Below, piece by piece: positions 3,806-5,810 of a DNA stretch of 5,810 bases. The stretch is from an uncultured Ruminococcus sp. GTDB lineage: Bacteria; Bacillota; Clostridia; Oscillospirales; Ruminococcaceae. The position numbers and the translations under genes are program-made. Where the stretch lies: assembly GCA_945876155.1 (NCBI GenBank), contig CAMCMW010000116.1:1-5810 (forward strand), in the 5' to 3' direction. The notes under the pieces are model-generated. The model did not search any database. It was not told where the DNA came from and was given only the letters and a program-made list of their open reading frames with translations. Within the stretch, counting starts at the first letter, position 1. Each line of letters starts with the position of its first letter.

Positions 3806-5252
3806 TATCTGAAAAATTTCCAAGTCTGTTCATTTCTCCATCTTGCCATACATAAAAGTATTCATCGTCTGCAGATATGCACAGAGTTGCACCGCCACCA
3901 CCAAAAGAACCTATGTCATTAAATCCATAGAACTCTTCTTTATCAAGGTATTCCCTGCATGAACCAATCTGGTTTAATCCATAAAAGTTTATGTAGCATG
4001 GCAAATTCACTCTGCCGGAAAATTTTAAAAATTCCCTGTATTCATCAGGTATTCTGATTCCTTTGTCTTTTTCCCATTCAGCAATTTCATTTTCTGTTAA
4101 TGGTGAAGCAAAATCAGTTTCTTTAATTCCATAACTTCCAATTAATTCTTCACATTGATCTACAAGATGAATGATTACTTCTTTAATAGAACATTCGGGA
4201 ATTTTCGTATAAACATTCCTCAACACTTTTGGATACTGAGAAAGGAATTTCTTTCGGCACGCATATTCATAATTGTTCCATTTTGACATATCACGCCAGT
4301 CATGTACACCCTGCTCGGCAAGAAATTGTTCACGTGCTTTTTGGTTCCTGTAATAGTTTATTAGTTTTGAAATTTCTGCTGAATACATTTTTAGTAATTG
4401 GTATTTATTAAAATAAGATTCAAAAGAGAATTCTCCATTGTTCTCTAATTTGCATCTGAATAAACAAGCTGTTTTCTCTTTTAAAAATACAACAGCAAAT
4501 TCAATTATATCCCAGCTGTGTAAATTAGTGCTGCCTGATGCATAACTTGCACCTGTCAGAAATATTTCATCATCTTTTACTCCATATGCACAGTTTAGCT
4601 CTGACAGCTGCTCTTTTACAGTATCAGTATTCTTCCATTCCTCCATAAGTGAATCTTTTATTATATTAAGAATTTCTGTATCAGTTTTCACAAATGAATA
4701 GCTGTTCTTCTCTGGCACTGAGTACTCATTTGCGATTCTTCGGATATCTGAAGCAAGTTCTCTGAAATGCCCTTCCTTGCTCACATAACGGCTCTGTAAA
4801 AGTGCTTCAGGAGCATTTTGCTTCAAATATTCTTCAGTTTTGTCTATTAAAGGCAATATAAGAGCAATATCATTTTTGCTGTCTGCAATAAAACGCTCCA
4901 GATATTTCAATATACATCCAACATAAAGTGGATGTTTTTCATTTTCCAGTACTTTGTACCAGGCTTTAACAAATGGTTCTGCGATTAGATATGCGGGAAA
5001 ATAATACTCTGTTAAACATCCGACCCTATCGAACTTTTTCCAATAGTCTGCTATATTTCCAGGTTCTATACCCTCCAAAATATTACGGCAGAGTTCCTCA
5101 GCCCATTTTTTTGAGTTACCATCTTTTTTTGAAAATTCTTTGTATCTGGAGTAATTTTCCCCTAATAATTTTTGTATTTGGTAATCGTTCCCGAAGTTTT
5201 CACAGAAAACTGCTTTTGCAGATTTTTCATCTTTGATTTCAATTGTTTCCAT
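3780..5252 (-). CDS. 490-residue protein with C-terminal SUKH (SMI1/KNR4) domain, probable immunity protein
   Basis: Residues ~384-490 have the SUKH layout: S-P-L-T-E-N-E-I-A-E-W-E (383-394), then I-R-I-P-D-E-Y-R-E-F-L-K-F-S-G (399-413), a tryptophan and glycine region (Y-V-W-Q-D-G, 467-472), and a closing L-G-N-F-S-D-T-I-N-Y helix (478-486). The first ~380 residues are mainly helical, rich in lysine, glutamate and aromatic residues, with no signal peptide or membrane segment; I recognise no named domain there. SUKH proteins are a major class of immunity proteins in contact-dependent and polymorphic toxin systems, where they bind and neutralise a cognate nuclease or other toxin in the cytoplasm. 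The ATG at 5252 lies 4 nt after the TGA of the upstream Syd-like gene, with AAAGGA (5271-5266) as binding site, so the two are translated from one transcript. At 490 residues it is much longer than a lone SUKH domain (about 120-150). The N-terminal part is therefore a fusion partner of unknown job. Confidence 0.8.
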   Translation of the reverse strand: METIEIKDEKSAKAVFCENFGNDYQIQKLLGENYSRYKEFSKKDGNSKKWAEELCRNILEGIEPGNIADYWKKFDRVGCLTEYYFPAYLIAEPFVKAWYKVLENEKHPLYVGCILKYLERFIADSKNDIALILPLIDKTEEYLKQNAPEALLQSRYVSKEGHFRELASDIRRIANEYSVPEKNSYSFVKTDTEILNIIKDSLMEEWKNTDTVKEQLSELNCAYGVKDDEIFLTGASYASGSTNLHSWDIIEFAVVFLKEKTACLFRCKLENNGEFSFESYFNKYQLLKMYSAEISKLINYYRNQKAREQFLAEQGVHDWRDMSKWNNYEYACRKKFLSQYPKVLRNVYTKIPECSIKEVIIHLVDQCEELIGSYGIKETDFASPLTENEIAEWEKDKGIRIPDEYREFLKFSGRVNLPCYINFYGLNQIGSCREYLDKEEFYGFNDIGSFGGGGATLCISADDEYFYVWQDGEMNRLGNFSDTINYICCE

Positions 5253-5256
5253 GTTA

Positions 5257-5810
5257 TCACCATATTCCTTTCATATTACAAAGCAGCTCTTCGATTGAGT
5301 CTGCAAGATGTACGGAACGTTTATCCATAACCTCTACAGCAGTTACTTCACCAGTATCATTATTAACATGAACAAGAAAACTATCATCACCACCTATTGA
5401 ACAAAATGTTCCAATAAGAAAATACTTATGGTCTGTTAAATAATGTGTATCTTCGTTGTTAAAAGAAGATTTTATGCGTTCATCAAGATTATTATATTGG
5501 GTGAGCCCATTTAATCTTAATTCAGCTTCTCCACTCGAAGTTTGAATTATTCCATCTAAAGCGAGAAACCAATAGGTTGATAAAAAGCCTTTAATTTGTG
5601 GATGAATGGGAAACCCAAGTTCCTGTTCCACTTTTGAAAAAGAAACTGCATTTTCCTGAAGTTTTGGTTTCCATTGTGCATATCCCTTATCATTTAAAGT
5701 TTCCAATAGGAACAGTCCTGTAGGATGCCGTTCCTCATTACAAGGAGCCTGCGGCGGAATTCCTCGTTCTTTCAAATAGTTCTGTGTCATCTCTTCAAAA
5801 AATGTGTCAA
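5257..5810 (-). CDS. Syd-like (SecY-interacting protein family, SUKH superfamily) protein, 5' end at or beyond the window edge
   Basis: From the ATG at 5790 the protein has 177 residues. Features matching the Syd family are W40-K-P, F51-S-K-V-E-Q-E-L-G-F (51-60), I62-H-P-Q-I-K-G-F-L (62-70), N143-N-D-T-G-E-V (143-149) and H161-L-A-D-S-I-E-E-L-L (161-170). In E. coli Syd (181 residues) this fold contacts SecY. Homologues in toxin loci act as immunity proteins and belong to the SUKH superfamily. The ATG at 5790 has no spaced ribosome binding site. The frame stays open to the edge with D-T-F-F-E-E preceding it, and the resulting F-F-E-E-M-T-Q-N-Y resembles the L-K-D-F-T-A-R-Y start of Syd. The true start therefore probably lies a few codons outside the window. 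The gene heads a two-gene unit with the SUKH protein downstream (4-nt gap). A toxin gene upstream of it would complete the usual arrangement. Confidence 0.75.
   Translation of the reverse strand, partial: DTFFEEMTQNYLKERGIPPQAPCNEERHPTGLFLLETLNDKGYAQWKPKLQENAVSFSKVEQELGFPIHPQIKGFLSTYWFLALDGIIQTSSGEAELRLNGLTQYNNLDERIKSSFNNEDTHYLTDHKYFLIGTFCSIGGDDSFLVHVNNDTGEVTAVEVMDKRSVHLADSIEELLCNMKGIW

Noticed and set aside
4229..5236. Plus-strand open frames at 4229-4411 and 4973-5236
   Set aside because: They are antisense to the 490-residue SUKH gene and have no ribosome binding sites or recognisable features.

Overview
The window looks like accessory DNA from a low-GC Gram-positive gut or rumen bacterium, most plausibly a Ruminococcus-like Clostridia member. 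This is an inference from AT-rich DNA, strong GGAGG-type ribosome binding sites, a consensus sigma-A promoter, T-tailed terminators and the protein families present. Nothing in the window fixes the species.

Left part (1-1877). The 5' end of an XRE-type helix-turn-helix regulator gene lies on the minus strand. It is divergent from a plus-strand unit driven by a near-consensus promoter (TTGACG, 17 bp, TATAAT). A 9-bp inverted repeat, a candidate operator, covers the regulator's ribosome binding site. The plus-strand unit holds a 64-residue cysteine-rich small protein, then a badly decayed gene built of two tandem copies of one domain, a third remnant of the same domain, and a 186-residue membrane protein ending in a SHOCT-like motif.

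Middle (1878-3360). A gene with clearly higher GC encodes a 350-residue protein. It has three regularly spaced four-cysteine zinc-binding modules (32-residue period) fused to an amidoligase (COOH-NH2 ligase) catalytic domain. An intrinsic terminator hairpin sits directly in front of its ribosome binding site, and a possible alternative pairing upstream suggests leader-mediated attenuation. A second intrinsic terminator follows the gene.

Right-middle (3361-3780). This stretch carries no confident gene. It holds a 118-bp compound palindrome and, on either side of it, two imperfect copies of a 38-bp repeat. A doubtful 68-codon ORF with a good Shine-Dalgarno sequence starts immediately after the palindrome. 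It may be the residue of a small mobile or repeat element.

Right part (3780-5810). Two tightly coupled minus-strand genes encode a Syd-like protein, whose gene runs off the window edge, and a 490-residue protein with a C-terminal SUKH (SMI1/KNR4) domain. Syd and SUKH proteins belong to one superfamily that very often supplies immunity proteins for polymorphic toxins. The pair therefore reads as an immunity cassette, with any toxin gene expected beyond position 5810.

Overall this is a patchwork accessory island: regulator, decaying domain repeats, an unusual ligase and immunity genes. The strongest leads are the zinc-module amidoligase with its attenuator-like leader, the thrice-occurring decayed domain, and the repeat-flanked palindrome.
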